Assembly: GCF_037176765.1 (NCBI RefSeq)
Contig: NC_090025.1
Location: 178,544,040-178,608,039 of the forward strand
Direction: 5' to 3'
Origin: Anolis sagrei
Taxonomy: Eukaryota; Chordata; Lepidosauria; Squamata; Anolidae
DNA length: 64,000 nucleotides
The notes below the pieces were generated by a model that saw only the letters and a list, made by a program, of their open reading frames with translations, had not been told where the DNA came from and searched no databases. A program made the translations under genes and the position numbers. Shown here in pieces: positions 24,901 to 33,198 of the stretch (position 1 is the first letter of the stretch; the number at the start of each line of letters is the position of its first letter).

Positions 24901-26504
24901 CTGGCTAGAATTTCTGTATAGCCAGCTGATTTCACTTCATTTTCTGGAAATGTGAGGTGAAGTTGTCATGGTGCTCAAGATTTGTTTTGTGATTATCAGC
25001 ACTCTTAAACGTTTGTATTTAGGTTGCTGCTTCATGAGTAATCAATGATGGAAAGCAAATCCTGCTTTCCACATCATTCCGTTATTGATTTGCCACTGAA
25101 TAGTTATCAGACCAGAATATTGATTATATTGTGCTTTCTTTCATTCTTACTATTTGATTCCACCAAGCGCTGTACGTATACTATTCATGGAATGGAAGCA
25201 TTTCTCAAAAATTAGGTACAGATGTGCAGGTTTCCCAGGAAGCCACCACCTGAGTTTGATTCATTAAGGATTGGTTGCCAGTCATCTTTGGCTGTCCTTA
25301 TGTTTGGGTATTAGGCCGACAGGTTCTTGGTGCATCCTTCCAGATAGTTGCTGATAGTAGTATGAATACCCATTTCCAATAATGAGTTCGTCCACTTTAT
25401 ATATTCCATCTACAGAACAGAGCTGCAGTCCATATGGTTACTGTATGTTATTTGAGTCGGCAGGGTTAGTAGTGGTGTAAATTCAGTATAATAGGCACAT
25501 GTTGACTGTACAGAGGGAACTATCGTGGCCTAGTCATTAATGCCAAAATCTAATTCACCCTCTAGTAGAAAAGGGCAAATTTGTGAACTACCCACTGATC
25601 TGGAAAAAATAACATGCGGTTATGTAATTAACCTAATAGCAGAGAAATTGCTAGCTGAGCCCTAGAACCCTTCCTCTTCATTATGTCCTAGTGCTGATTT
25701 GTAGAACTCATGTGCATGGCTCTTAAAACTCTTGCTCTTTCTTGTTTTCCATTGTAGCTATAGCTTTGGTGGCCCTTATGAAATTATAACCCATCAAGTT
25801 AAATGGCAGTCATTCCTTTGCTTTTTTAGGGACCAGCAGTACAAATACAGTTGGAGGTACAGTGAACAGCCAGGCGCCTCAATCTCAGCCTCCTGCCTCT
25901 AGCCGGAAAGGGACCTTTACTGACGACCTGCACAAGTTGGTGGATAACTGGGCCCGTGATGCCATGAACCTCTCTGGCAAGAAAGCAGGCAAAGGACATG
26001 GCAACTATGAGGTAGGTTTTTGGTCTGGGTGAATGCTCTGATAGTATTATTTGACTTTCAGTGAAGCAATGTAATGTTAATTTGAGTAATCTGCCAAGGT
26101 TGTGAGGGAGAATGTTAACTAGATAATACTGTTGAAAATGTAGAAATATTTCTCAAATAATTTACCCTTGGGTTGGGTTTCTGTTTTAGGGCCCAGGCAT
26201 GGCAAGAAAGTTTTCTGCACCAAGCCAGCTCTGCATCTCGATGACGTCCTCCCTTGGTGCTACACCAATCTCTGCAGCATCTGCTACCTCTTTAGGTCAC
26301 TTCACAAAGGCTATGTGCCCCCCTCAGCCGTACGGTTACCCAACAGTGCCCTTTGTACCTCCCTGGAGTGGGACAGGTGGTCCAGCACAGCCACCTTTAG
26401 GCCAATTCCAGCCTGTAGCAGCTGCCTCATTGCAAAACTTCAACATCAGCAATTTGCAGAAATCTATTAGTAACCCCCCCGGATCTAATCTGCGGACCAC
26501 TTAA
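700..26504 (+). CDS. WNK1: WNK1 (WNK lysine-deficient protein kinase 1), 3' two-thirds, 17 constant exons
   Basis: Cytosolic Ser/Thr kinase scaffold that phosphorylates SPAK/OSR1 and so controls NCC/NKCC/KCC ion transport. The exons join as 700-978, 1637-1734, 2114-2276, 3641-3757, 5495-5641, 6863-6920, 7077-7214, 7713-9145, 11882-11965, 13164-13247, 14302-14371, 14990-15063, 15660-16288, 17666-17868, 18836-19030, 25830-26011, 26190-26504. The sum is 4,269 nt with unbroken frame and a GT/AG pair at every intron. The kinase domain is upstream of the window. Visible parts, in window numbering: RS-rich stretch and second PF2/CCT-like domain (residues about 150-260), long Ser/Thr/Pro-rich low-complexity region (about 335-870), RFxV motifs for SPAK/OSR1, acidic [10 protein letters not shown], a coiled coil (about 1125-1160), RRRR basic patch, and the conserved tail ending in SNLRTT. 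Identity rests on recalled similarity to mammalian WNK1 along its whole length; I ran no search. Confidence 0.97.
1134..1187 (+). CDS. WNK1: WNK1 candidate cassette exon, Cys/Trp-rich, 54 nt
   Basis: Bounded by the acceptor TTATCTTACAG and the strong donor GGGAA/GTGAGT. It is exactly 18 codons in phase 0, matching the exons on both sides, so it can be included or skipped without shifting frame. The peptide is [18 protein letters not shown], with four Cys and four Trp, unlike the Ser/Pro-rich surroundings. The frame stays open past the donor to 1,439, so an alternative terminal exon is also possible. Inclusion is inferred from splice sites and phase only. Confidence 0.6.
1637..1734 (+). CDS. 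WNK1: WNK1 exon b
   Basis: 98 nt, phase 0 in and 2 out, acceptor TTTGCAG, donor GACAG/GTAAAA. Gln/Pro/Thr-rich peptide ([14 protein letters not shown] onward), equivalent to the QPQATQP segment of mammalian WNK1. Poorly conserved but in the right place. Confidence 0.9.
2114..2276 (+). CDS. WNK1: WNK1 exon c, RS-rich segment
   Basis: 163 nt, phase 2 in and 0 out. Reads [16 protein letters not shown], then [22 protein letters not shown] and KLRILN, a strongly conserved basic RS-like stretch before the second PF2/CCT-like domain. The acceptor follows a run of T. Confidence 0.96.
2560..2960 (+). repeat. Divergent copy of the GC-rich hairpin repeat
   Basis: The motif with GCACTCAGCTGCAAGCCCTG, GGGCGCTTTGGGC and CCACACACACTCT at about 2,600-2,680 matches the units at 35.6-36.5 kb. 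The following 2,920-2,990 (GTTACCGTTCCCAC, then TTTCATTGAT) resembles 36,190-36,300. Probably one degraded insertion in a WNK1 intron. Confidence 0.5.
3641..3757 (+). CDS. WNK1: WNK1 exon d, first half of the second PF2/CCT-like domain
   Basis: 117 nt, phase 0/0. Reads [17 protein letters not shown] then [21 protein letters not shown]. This fold resembles the OSR1 C-terminal (PF2/CCT) domain that binds RFxV-type peptides. Almost identical to mammalian WNK1. Confidence 0.97.
3786..3812 (+). repeat. (TAG)n microsatellite
   Basis: Nine TAG units just downstream of WNK1 exon d, at the 5' edge of the R4-like LINE fragment. Confidence 0.9.
3813..4712 (+). mobile_element. R4/Dong-like LINE, 5'-truncated 3' half
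   Basis: Translated pieces in two frames resemble the C-terminal part of R4-clade LINEs: [20 protein letters not shown] (zinc-knuckle region follows) and then PDLRIV...[11 protein letters not shown], the PD/D pattern of the restriction-like endonuclease, followed by [19 protein letters not shown]. Several frame breaks and stops; not active. Related copies lie at 41.9-42.2 kb and 53.2-53.5 kb. Confidence 0.75.
4713..4749 (+). repeat. (AAT)n(AAC)n tail
   Basis: Compound trinucleotide tract at the 3' end of the R4-like fragment. It runs straight into the reversed end of an L2-like LINE (4,750-4,800, CTTTATTTGTATTCTGCC). Confidence 0.85.
5495..5641 (+). CDS. WNK1: WNK1 exon e, second half of the PF2/CCT-like domain
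   Basis: 147 nt, phase 0/0, acceptor TTTGTACAG. Reads [20 protein letters not shown] then [20 protein letters not shown]. Completes the domain begun in the previous exon; the helix [14 protein letters not shown] is conserved. Confidence 0.97.
5690..6165. mobile_element. tRNA-derived SINE pieces split by a hAT-type element
   Basis: 5,696-5,737 is the reversed 3' tail of the ACA-type squamate SINE (GGAGCGACTTGAGAAACTGC). 5,738-5,762 is a forward tRNA-like head (CCCCCGGTGGTGCAATGGG). The head is interrupted at GGTTAAAC by the element at 5,763-6,122 and partly resumes after it. Confidence 0.7.
5763..6122 (+). mobile_element. Non-autonomous hAT-type DNA transposon, 360 bp
   Basis: Ends TAGGGGTCCTCAAAC and GTTTGAGGACCCCTG are 15-bp terminal inverted repeats with one difference, flanked by an 8-bp target duplication GGTTAAA(C/T) at 5,755-5,762 and 6,123-6,130. 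The interior has no transposase frame. An inner stretch at 6,008-6,050 resembles a reversed SINE tail. Confidence 0.85.
6863..6920 (+). CDS. WNK1: WNK1 exon f, short
   Basis: 58 nt, phase 0 in and 1 out. Reads [19 protein letters not shown], equal to the EGEFKQPIPASSMPQQI stretch of mammals. Acceptor TTTCTTGCAG, donor ATAG/GTAAAA. Confidence 0.93.
7077..7214 (+). CDS. WNK1: WNK1 exon g with an RFxV motif
   Basis: 138 nt, phase 1/1. Reads [19 protein letters not shown], then [24 protein letters not shown] fits the RFx[V/I] docking motif for the SPAK/OSR1 CCT domain and is conserved in mammals. Confidence 0.96.
7713..9145 (+). CDS. WNK1: WNK1 exon h, large Ser/Thr/Pro-rich exon
   Basis: 1,433 nt, phase 1 in and 0 out. 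Conserved start [16 protein letters not shown], then about 300 residues of Ser/Thr/Pro/Val low complexity, then conserved [12 protein letters not shown] and [19 protein letters not shown], which is predicted helix. An internal Met at 7,742 would give a 475-residue open frame, but this is an exon, not a separate gene. The disordered middle diverges from mammals as expected. Confidence 0.96.
9455..9712 (+). mobile_element. 3' end of an L2-like (CR1-superfamily) LINE
   Basis: T-rich 3'UTR followed by the family terminal block TTAGCCGCCCCGAGTCCCCT and GGGGAGATGGTGGCGG, then AATAAAG and ATT repeats. The same terminal block recurs at 35.2, 41.8, 49.2, 53.1, 57.4 and 59.2 kb, and reversed at several places. 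5'-truncated, with no reverse [13 protein letters not shown] left. Confidence 0.7.
10176..10194 (+). repeat. Poly(C) tract
   Basis: Uninterrupted C run of about 19 followed by GGGTGGGGG. Length may be unreliable in assembly. Confidence 0.85.
10640..11216 (-). mobile_element. Non-LTR retrotransposon fragment with C-terminal zinc finger
   Basis: Minus-strand pieces read [39 protein letters not shown] and then [20 protein letters not shown] with a closing His, a C2H2-like finger at the end of ORF2. Same family as 36,844-37,600 (+). Family unnamed; RTE/I-group-like is my best guess. 5'-truncated and broken. Confidence 0.75.
11882..11965 (+). CDS. WNK1: WNK1 exon i
   Basis: 84 nt, phase 0/0. Reads [18 protein letters not shown] then [10 protein letters not shown], matching [14 protein letters not shown] of mammalian WNK1. 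Confidence 0.95.
12423..12683 (+). other. Possible unrecognised WNK1 alternative exon (open phase-0 frame behind an acceptor)
   Basis: After the acceptor-like TCTGTACTTTAG at 12,411-12,422 the phase-0 frame needed after exon i stays open for 86 codons to a stop at 12,681. It reads [19 protein letters not shown], then [20 protein letters not shown] and [15 protein letters not shown]. Internal GT sites at 12,480 (after CAA) or 12,501 (after TAT) would keep frame. The peptide is helical and charged, unlike the flanking WNK1 sequence, and I do not recognise it. It may be chance. Confidence 0.25.
13164..13247 (+). CDS. WNK1: WNK1 exon j
   Basis: 84 nt, phase 0/0. Reads [19 protein letters not shown] then TVPTSTPAC; the [14 protein letters not shown] core is conserved with mammals. 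Acceptor TTGTTCCAG, donor TGT/GTAAGT. Confidence 0.95.
13413..13452 (+). pseudogene. U2 snRNA 5'-end fragment (truncated retropseudogene)
   Basis: About 38 bases match the 5' end of U2 snRNA, from ATTGCTTCTCGGCCTTTTGG through CTAAGATCAAGTGT, with two or three differences. The match stops before the branch-site-pairing region. No U2-type promoter was seen upstream. It lies in a WNK1 intron in the sense orientation. A short retroposed piece is the simplest reading; no function is implied. Confidence 0.8.
14302..14371 (+). CDS. WNK1: WNK1 exon k
   Basis: 70 nt, phase 0 in and 1 out. Reads [19 protein letters not shown] then PSNT. Similar in place and composition to the VGPVSMAAPTAIT stretch of mammals, but weakly conserved. 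Confidence 0.88.
14990..15063 (+). CDS. WNK1: WNK1 exon l, ends in MGRFQ
   Basis: 74 nt, phase 1 in and 0 out. Reads [18 protein letters not shown] then LKMGRFQ. With the first codon of the next exon it forms RFQV, a SPAK/OSR1-binding RFxV motif split across the splice junction, as in mammals. Confidence 0.95.
15660..16288 (+). CDS. WNK1: WNK1 exon m, RFxV cluster and acidic region
   Basis: 629 nt, phase 0 in and 2 out. Contains VGRFQV (RFQV at 15,885-15,896) and VGRFSV (RFSV at 15,921-15,932), both canonical SPAK/OSR1 docking motifs, then Ser-rich spacer, and the highly conserved [20 protein letters not shown] leading into the coiled coil. Confidence 0.97.
17666..17868 (+). CDS. WNK1: WNK1 exon n, coiled coil and basic patch
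   Basis: 203 nt, phase 2 in and 1 out. Reads [20 protein letters not shown] with heptad-like leucines (C-terminal coiled coil, assembly), then [20 protein letters not shown] and an RS-rich tail. Strongly conserved. Confidence 0.97.
18836..19030 (+). CDS. WNK1: WNK1 exon o
   Basis: 195 nt, phase 1/1. Reads [20 protein letters not shown], then [20 protein letters not shown] and SLSAPGQ. The [15 protein letters not shown] block is conserved with mammals. Confidence 0.97.
19866..19937 (+). CDS. WNK1: WNK1 cassette exon (72 nt), Cys/Arg-rich
   Basis: 72 nt, phase 1/1, so optional without frameshift. Acceptor TTTTACCACAG, donor CTGA/GTACGC. Reads [12 protein letters not shown] then [12 protein letters not shown]. 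Joined to the next cassette it gives a continuous [21 protein letters not shown] believe similar optional peptides occur in WNK transcripts of other vertebrates, but cannot verify it here. No stop in frame. Confidence 0.75.
22958..22999 (+). CDS. WNK1: WNK1 cassette exon (42 nt), [14 protein letters not shown]
   Basis: 42 nt, phase 1/1. Acceptor TTTGTGCTTCAG, donor TGTA/GTAATT. Its basic and Cys-rich peptide [14 protein letters not shown] continues the 72-nt cassette 3 kb upstream. If both are skipped, exon o joins directly to the next constant exon (PGQGTSST), as in the main mammalian form. Confidence 0.72.
25830..26011 (+). CDS. WNK1: WNK1 exon p
   Basis: 182 nt, phase 1 in and 0 out. Reads [20 protein letters not shown], then [20 protein letters not shown] and [16 protein letters not shown]. 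The [22 protein letters not shown] block is nearly invariant in vertebrate WNK1. Confidence 0.98.
26190..26504 (+). CDS. WNK1: WNK1 last coding exon
   Basis: 315 nt including TAA at 26,502-26,504. Reads [20 protein letters not shown] to [20 protein letters not shown] and ends NLRTT, the conserved WNK1 C-terminus. Acceptor TTCTGTTTTAG. Confidence 0.98.
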   Translation, partial: GPGMARKFSAPSQLCISMTSSLGATPISAASATSLGHFTKAMCPPQPYGYPTVPFVPPWSGTGGPAQPPLGQFQPVAAASLQNFNISNLQKSISNPPGSNLRTT

Positions 26505-29065
26505 TGAGACCCAGATACACTGCTGGGTAGACCTTGGGGGGGAGGGGAGGAGATGGGGCCTTGAATCAATTACTAGGCTGCAGTGAAGAGACTCCTGATG
26601 CCCAGAGGGGGTGAATTTCCCCCTCTTAACGGTTGCTCTGTGCTCTCAGCAAGGAAAAGCCCTCTATTCTGAAGATGGGGAGAAGGGTGATCAGGATCTT
26701 CCATGATGGGACGTGCTTCCTTTCATTCTTTTGTGTGGCAGAATGTGTAGAAATGGAAATCACCATGCAAGCCAATGGCTTTGTGCTGTAAAATTAATTT
26801 GGCTGCAGAGGCCAAATACCCACGGGTTGAGATGGGAGAATTATTGTTCATTCCAGCATGAATCTTTAGTTTGATGTTTTGTTTTTTTAACTCTGAGAAA
26901 TTGAACCATTTTGTCTGCCCTTTCCTTCAAGCCATCACGTCGAAGATCCTGAGCTGACGGGGCACAGCCCATGCTTTGAGATAGGTCATTACCGCTTTAA
27001 GTAAAAGATATTAACAGCTTTGACTGCAGCATTAGAGCAATTTAAATTGTTTAGAAGATAAATTTTTAAAAGTTCCCTGCGGACATGTACTTACCATCAG
27101 TTTTGATGTGGAAACACTGTGATATATAAATGTTGTTGGACAACAGTAGTTTAAAAAAATGAGTGGATTATAGAGGGTTAAACAGTTAAAAAGGAAAAAA
27201 AATGGGGAAAAAGCTAGCTATATCCTGATACGTATTGGAGACACTTTAACTTTTTTCCTTTTTATTTTCATTGTATTAGATAAATGTGAATGTATAATTG
27301 TATAAATTAATGTACTTGAATACTTGTCTGTTCTCCCAGTATGCTTGCTGGATATTTTAGTGCCTTGGACTTTTATTGCTTCTGCAGTTAGCATCACCTT
27401 CCCAGCAGACTTTAGACAGGCAGAGGGAAAGGCAGAAGAGAAAGGGAAGTTATTTGAACATAGTCACTGGAATGCCAAAGGCGTAACAACACATTGGATG
27501 TTTATTACTGTAATAGTGTCTAGAGCTGGAGTTGGAGGGGGAGCTTCTGCAGTTGTATGTTGAAAAAAGCAAAGCTATAGATTCTTGGGGGGAACCAGTG
27601 CTATTGACACAGCAGCAAGGATGGATTAGTGTGAAGTTGCTGAAATGAGTAAATACAATGAGCAGAGTAAGAGCTGGGCTGTGTAGGAACAGAGGAAATG
27701 AGGAGGAAGAGAAATCTTTGGAAGGGTAGCTCCTATGGGTGGACTGACTTTAAAGTGATAAAGGTTTTTTGTAAGGGCAGTTTGTTAAGGGCTTAGAGCT
27801 ATCACTCTAGCGAGGGATTGTGTCTGCTGGGATCTGTTCCCCCCCTGATTTAATCCAGAAAGGCCAGGAGCAAATCTTCCTGGCACAGCATCAATTGCCA
27901 AGGATGGATACACTTGAAACAGCCACTATCAAAAACCAACTTGTTTTTGTTCTATGTGTAAAGAACTTAAAACTGGTACCATGACTGTAACTAACTGTTG
28001 CCTTCTGGTAGGTGTACTATATCTCCTACTTTCCGCTCGCCTTCCTCTTTCTACCTTAAAATACTAATTCCTTGTTCAAATGAAATACTGCAACCAACTA
28101 GTATTATCTGTATTGCTGCAGCAGGCTGTGAAGGGTCAAAGTACTTCTGCTTTGTATTTGGGAACAGCTCTACTGCTGGTCTAGAGACTTGTATACTAAG
28201 GAGAGGTGTCTCTCCCCCCCCCCTTTACCCCGCCCTTGAAGTTTCTCTAAAGTTAGCAGGGAGTTTGTTCTTTCTATACTTGGTTTCACTCTTCCCTCAA
28301 ACATATGCACAGGTCTTTCTTTCCATCCATTCACCTCAAGTTGAAGCTTACAGTGGCTTTGTTAGGAAGATAGATTGGACATGGGGGCTGAATAACTGAG
28401 GTGCTGGGTTTCAACAAGTTACCAGACTTAAAGAAAAGGGAAAAAGTGTGCACAATTAGGATGGGCAAATATGAGCCTAAGGCTTCCTGCAGGGGGAAAA
28501 AAATCTGAAAAGTTGTGCTTTCTATTCTGCAGCTAAGGATCCTAAAGGCAACAACAGGAGTTGAGGCTAATGTGCAGGAAGTGCAAAAGAGCAGAGATGA
28601 GAAAGATGCCACTTTGTGATAGAGGAACTAGTCAACTGAGTGTTGCACAAGGGTGGTATTTTGGTTTAATATGTTTGAGGTCAGGATTTCACTGAAAAGT
28701 GCTGGTTTTATTTAACGTTGATTTCCCTCCTGTGGATGAAATAACTGAAGTCTAGAAGAATGAACTAATGCTACTGAACTGTTAAATTATTTTGTGTTAA
28801 TATTACACTTTTGAGTACCTTTTTCCACAAGATCTGTTCTGAATTACAGATGTTTTCTTTACATTATTTAACAATGTACACTGTAAAAACAAATAAATAA
28901 AAAGAATTCAAACCTTGGGCTTCCCTGGCCGTAGTTAATGGTATGTTTTGCACTAAATCCAGGCATTGCGCTTCCTGTATGATTGCGCTTTGTGCTGCCG
29001 TTTGTTACCTTCTTTGTAGATATTTAATGAAATCATTCAAATAAACCAAACCTGCTTTTGTTGAG
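26505..29065 (+). other. WNK1: WNK1 3'UTR with two clusters of poly(A) signals
   Basis: No further coding signal follows the stop. AATAAA hexamers lie at about 28,892-28,901 (AAATAAATAAAA) and at 29,040-29,045 (CAAATAAACC). The second is followed by a GT-rich stretch (TGTTGAGCTGTGGTTT), so cleavage near 29,060 is likely. The length of about 2.5 kb is reasonable for WNK1. ORFs inside are not supported. Confidence 0.75.
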
Positions 29066-29957
29066 CTGTGGTTTCTCATTTTCAGTTGGCTTTTCTTCCT
29101 TCTATGCCCTGAAGCTTTACTATCAAGAAGTGGCTGCCACTAACAGTGGCTGCAGAAGAAAGTCATTTGAGCTCGCTGAAGACTGCAGGTGCCTCCAGAC
29201 AATAAACAATATTATTGGAGAGTTTAGGCACACCTTTGATTTTTGAAACTTCAGCAGGGTCTGAACCTCAAATAATAGAATGATAATGGCTGGAAAATGG
29301 CTATTTGAAATGGCAATGGTAAGAGAATCAGAAAAAAAGTCTAAATACTAGATCCTGTCTAAATACTAGAGCCTATATTTTGGAATTATACACAAACTAC
29401 CTGTGTCTTTTATTTGAAGGTCCAAATAGATAGATCATAATTCTAAAGGTCGGTGCACAAAGCATATAAAAGCCAGGAATTGAACTGAGCCATGGCAGTC
29501 CAACTGTGGCAGTCTTTTTGATTCAATTGATGCACAGAAAGGAGGATTTTGTTTAAATAAAATCCTTCTCCATGCAGGCCATCTCCTATTTTGTTCCAGG
29601 AAGATGAATCAAGAATCACGTTCCCTCTAAAACGTCATGGAGGCCAACTCTGGATTGAAGCTCTTATTGAACGGACAGATTCAGTTAAGCTTTAATGTTC
29701 CATCCTTTCCTATCCAATTTATCACTCCTTTCAACTTCATGCAAATCTACCATTTGCTTCAGTGTTCCATAGTACCAGCTAATTTGCCACTTCCTACTCA
29801 TTTTTTAATCATGTAATAATTATTTGGGTTGGGAAAAGTTATTTGTCTCTTCACACATAGAGTGACAACCAGAACACTACCAAATATATGTAGTTTGCTT
29901 AGACTACTCTTCCCAAGCATTGAACTTGTCCTTTCTGCTCCCTGGCTTGTTTTGATG
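29066..29957. other. WNK1/RAD52 convergent intergenic stretch, nothing recognised
   Basis: About 0.9 kb downstream of WNK1 cleavage without coding signal or recognised repeat. Short open frames here have no family resemblance. Confidence 0.5.
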
Positions 29958-30705
29958 CTGCTCTTTATTTATTTAGTATACTTCTACCCCGCCCTTCTCA
30001 ACCCCCGAGGGGGGACTCAGGGCGGCTTACAAAATGGCACAATTTGATGCTTTCATAATACAATAAACGTATAAAAACAGCAGTTAAACAGTTAAAACAA
30101 CAATATATATCACCGTCAGTAAGCCAATCTCTAGCACAGCATTCGCCAACTCGGAGTCCATAGTTCGTTCCACATTGTCTATTCCTATCCGTCGTTGCCG
30201 TCCTTTATTTATCTGCCAGATTGCCCAAACGCCTGGTCCCACATCCATGTTTTTAATTTCCTTCTAAAGGAAAGGTGGGATGTCGCTGATCTAATTTCCC
30301 CGGGGAGTGTCTCCCGCTGGACTAATTGAAGTTTCCAAACAGTCGTCAAAGGCAACCCCACGTAGAGTGCGTTGCAGTAATCTATCCGGGATGTAACAAG
30401 AGCGTGGACCACCGTGGCCAGATCCGACTTCCCAAGGTACGGGCACAGCTGGCGCACAAGTTTTAATTGTGAAAAAGCTCTCCCGGCCACCGCCGAGACC
30501 TGGGGTTCCAGGCTCAGCGATGAGTCCAGGATCACTCCCAAGCTGCGAACCTGCGTCTTCAGGGGGAGTGTAATCCCGTCTAACACAGGCTGTAACCCTA
30601 TGCCCTGTTTGGCCTTGCGACTGACCAGTAGGACCTCTGTCTTGTCCGGATTCAATTTCAATTTGTTAGCTCTCATCCAGTCCGACACAGCAGCCAAGCT
30701 TCAAG
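29958..30705 (-). mobile_element. L2-like LINE, 3' part with reverse [13 protein letters not shown] C-terminus
   Basis: Minus-strand frame at 30,209-30,697 reads WMRANKLKLNPDKTEVLLVS, LGVILDSSLSLEPQVSAV and [16 protein letters not shown], typical of the L2/CR1 superfamily thumb region, then skips to the C-terminal FRRKLKTWMWDQAF. This indicates an internal deletion. The 3' end is at 29,958-30,010 with TTTATTTATTTA (reverse). It lies between the convergent WNK1 and RAD52 3' ends. Confidence 0.85.
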
Positions 30706-30839
30706 GTCTGGACAGCCTCCTTGGTGACAGTCTTTCTAGTTTGTACCAGTGTATTTCAGAATGAGATATTTCTTGTACTGTTTTTATTTAGTGTAGTACA
30801 CAGTACAACATAAAATTGGGATTAAATAAACTGTTCATT

Positions 30840-32500
30840 TTGCTTTGTATCAGTTAATTTCCAGGATATCGCTAGGCCTCCTAAAGGCCATCAGAGATTG
30901 GGGGGGGAAATTCTTTAGTTCCTTAAATCTCTTATGAATTGAGTTCAATTTTCAGACTTAGAGTAACATTCCTTTGGACTGAGGGCAGTATTGCTGTTTG
31001 CACTTGAATCCGGTGAGCCCCTCAGGCTTTGGACTTTGAAGGTTGTATCAACTGGCCACAAAAGGACTTCTTCAGAAGGTGCCGAGTGTGCTCAGATAGT
31101 CACTCTGAGAGGCATGTTAAGTGGCAATGGAGGAGACACTTTTCTCTGCATCTACTTCCAGGTTTGGGGAAACTTGCAAAGGAGGGCATGTTGATACTTT
31201 CAGAGAGCAGGCTAATTCCTCCTTGTCAAGAAGCTGGATGCAGTGTGGGAAAAGACTGCCCAGGTTGTCCTGACATGAAGAGAGGCCATGATGGGGGGGG
31301 GGGGGGGGGGAGGGGAATGGGAAGGAATTGGGAAAGGTTACATAGATAAGAACATCTGGCAGTGCTGTGGGAAACGAAAGTGTAGACGGGTTGAATGCCA
31401 ACTGGTGGGGCTGAGAGTGGGGTGGGGGCTGGGGATTATCTTCTAGGTATATACGAGAGACAATAGAGGGCTAGTTAGAACTGACTTTCTTGAATGCTGG
31501 GAAGACTGAGTGATCTTCATTGTCAGCACATCTTAATTTCAAGAGCTTCCAGGTTCTGACTCATCTGGCAGGGTTTTGGAACCAAAATCATCTTTAAGGA
31601 AGGAACCTTGTAATTCTTTGGGTTTTGCATTTTCTGAATTCATGGCCTTTCATTTATATTTTAATTGATTTTTCTTCAGTTTTGCTGTAAGCTACCTTGT
31701 TAAAAAGGTAAAGTTAAGGTAAAGGGGAAGTAAAACTATCAACTAATTAAAGAAACTTATCTTCTAAAGATGAGCACAGCTGCCTTCTTTAAGACATCTC
31801 TAAAATGCATGCTCTATAGACGTTTATTTGATAGAGATTTGAAAGAAAAAATAGGCAATGGGATTTTTTCCGCAGACTGATGAAGCTATTAGCAAATCAC
31901 GCTTTACAGATGAGATGTGAACAAGGAAGCAGTTTCTTTAGAGCTGATAGATTTAAATCTTAACTTTTACACCATTTCTATAGCTACTTCACAGAAAACA
32001 AGTACACATTTACCTTCTTTAAAGGACAACCTAGGAACAGCAGTTCTGTGAGGAAGATCGGTGGTATTTTAGGAAAATTTTATGAATCTAATTCTTAGAA
32101 TTGTTCAGGGGGGAATTGCTCGGTTCAGTGAGCATAAAATGGTTTAAATCTAATGAAGATATTATTCCCAGAGGGGTGAACTAGTTTTAAGGAAAGCACT
32201 GTCTTTCTGCATCTGGGTTGGAAAATGTGACTGCTTAGGTGCAGAACCCCAGTCTCCTACAAAGATGGTACAAAGAAAAGGTTTGTTTGATCTTTCCTGC
32301 TTCTTTCCCTGTTCTACAGAAGTAGCAGCACTAGCACACATCTAAAGCTCTTTAACATTTAGATTGTAAAATACATTCCACCTGAACTGCCTTTACCAAG
32401 GCAGACAATACTAAGTTTTCATACCATACTTAAGATATTGGAAGATACTTATATCAGCTTCAAGAACTGGCTTAACAAACTTCCATAGCTAGGTCAGAAA
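30840..32500. other. Intergenic stretch between the L2-like LINE and RAD52
   Basis: Unique-looking sequence with a run of about 20 G at 31,290-31,310. An eroded LINE-end-like piece may lie at 31,680-31,730. No gene recognised. Confidence 0.45.
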
Positions 32501-33136
32501 CCTCCATGATTTGTCTTTATTTGAAAGAGAATCGGATAAGCACATAGTAAACAATTGAGAGACTGCATGTGTCTTCAGTTTTTATGCATAGTCTTTTCAA
32601 AGCTAGGACCTTTGTTTAAGATTGAAAATACACATGTACACCGAAATTCATAAACAAAACCTTTAGGCATGTTAATACAGGGTAGTCAGTAAAATTAGTA
32701 CCCTGATACAGTTGCATGGCAAATACTTAAACGTTTTATTCCACAAAAGGTCCACTAGGATTTTAAAAATGTTACTGTTAAAATGTTATGAGTCAGATTA
32801 ATTCAACTAGTTGGCAACTTTATCCAACTGAGCACATGTCAGTCTATTTGTATACATCATCTGCTCTTGCTAAAACTAATATTGTTAAATTAAAACAAAG
32901 GACGCTTGCACATTTTTGTATTTGGATATAGAGTCGCAGCAATTAATGGAATGTGATCAGAGTTGATAACTCCCAGCTTTCAGTTAAATATTGCAAAGCT
33001 ATACACAACATGTATACACATCTTTCCTCATTTAGTTCTGGGCATACTAACGTGAAGAATATTCTCAGTTGTGAAACTATCCAACCAAATAGTTTCTGGA
33101 ATAAAATCTGGAGAGATGATAACTAAGCATTTCATG
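32500..33136 (-). other. RAD52: RAD52 3'UTR with candidate poly(A) signals
   Basis: On the minus strand AATAAA lies at 32,740-32,735 and again at 32,521-32,516, giving a 3'UTR of roughly 400-630 nt. No coding signal is seen. Which signal is used cannot be told from sequence. Confidence 0.5.
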
Positions 33137-33198
33137 TTATGTGCACTCCAGTCTTCTCTTCTTCATTCCCTGGCCTCTCCTGTATGGACTGCCCTCGG
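33137..33198 (-). CDS. RAD52: RAD52 last coding exon
   Basis: 62 nt with stop TAA at 33,139-33,137. Reads [20 protein letters not shown], with MKKRR equal to the basic end MKKRK of human RAD52. Acceptor TTTCTCTTTCAG. Confidence 0.92.

Noticed and set aside
31029-31401. Frames of 106 and 94 codons near the G run
   Set aside because: Gly/Pro runs come from the G tract; no splice or family support.
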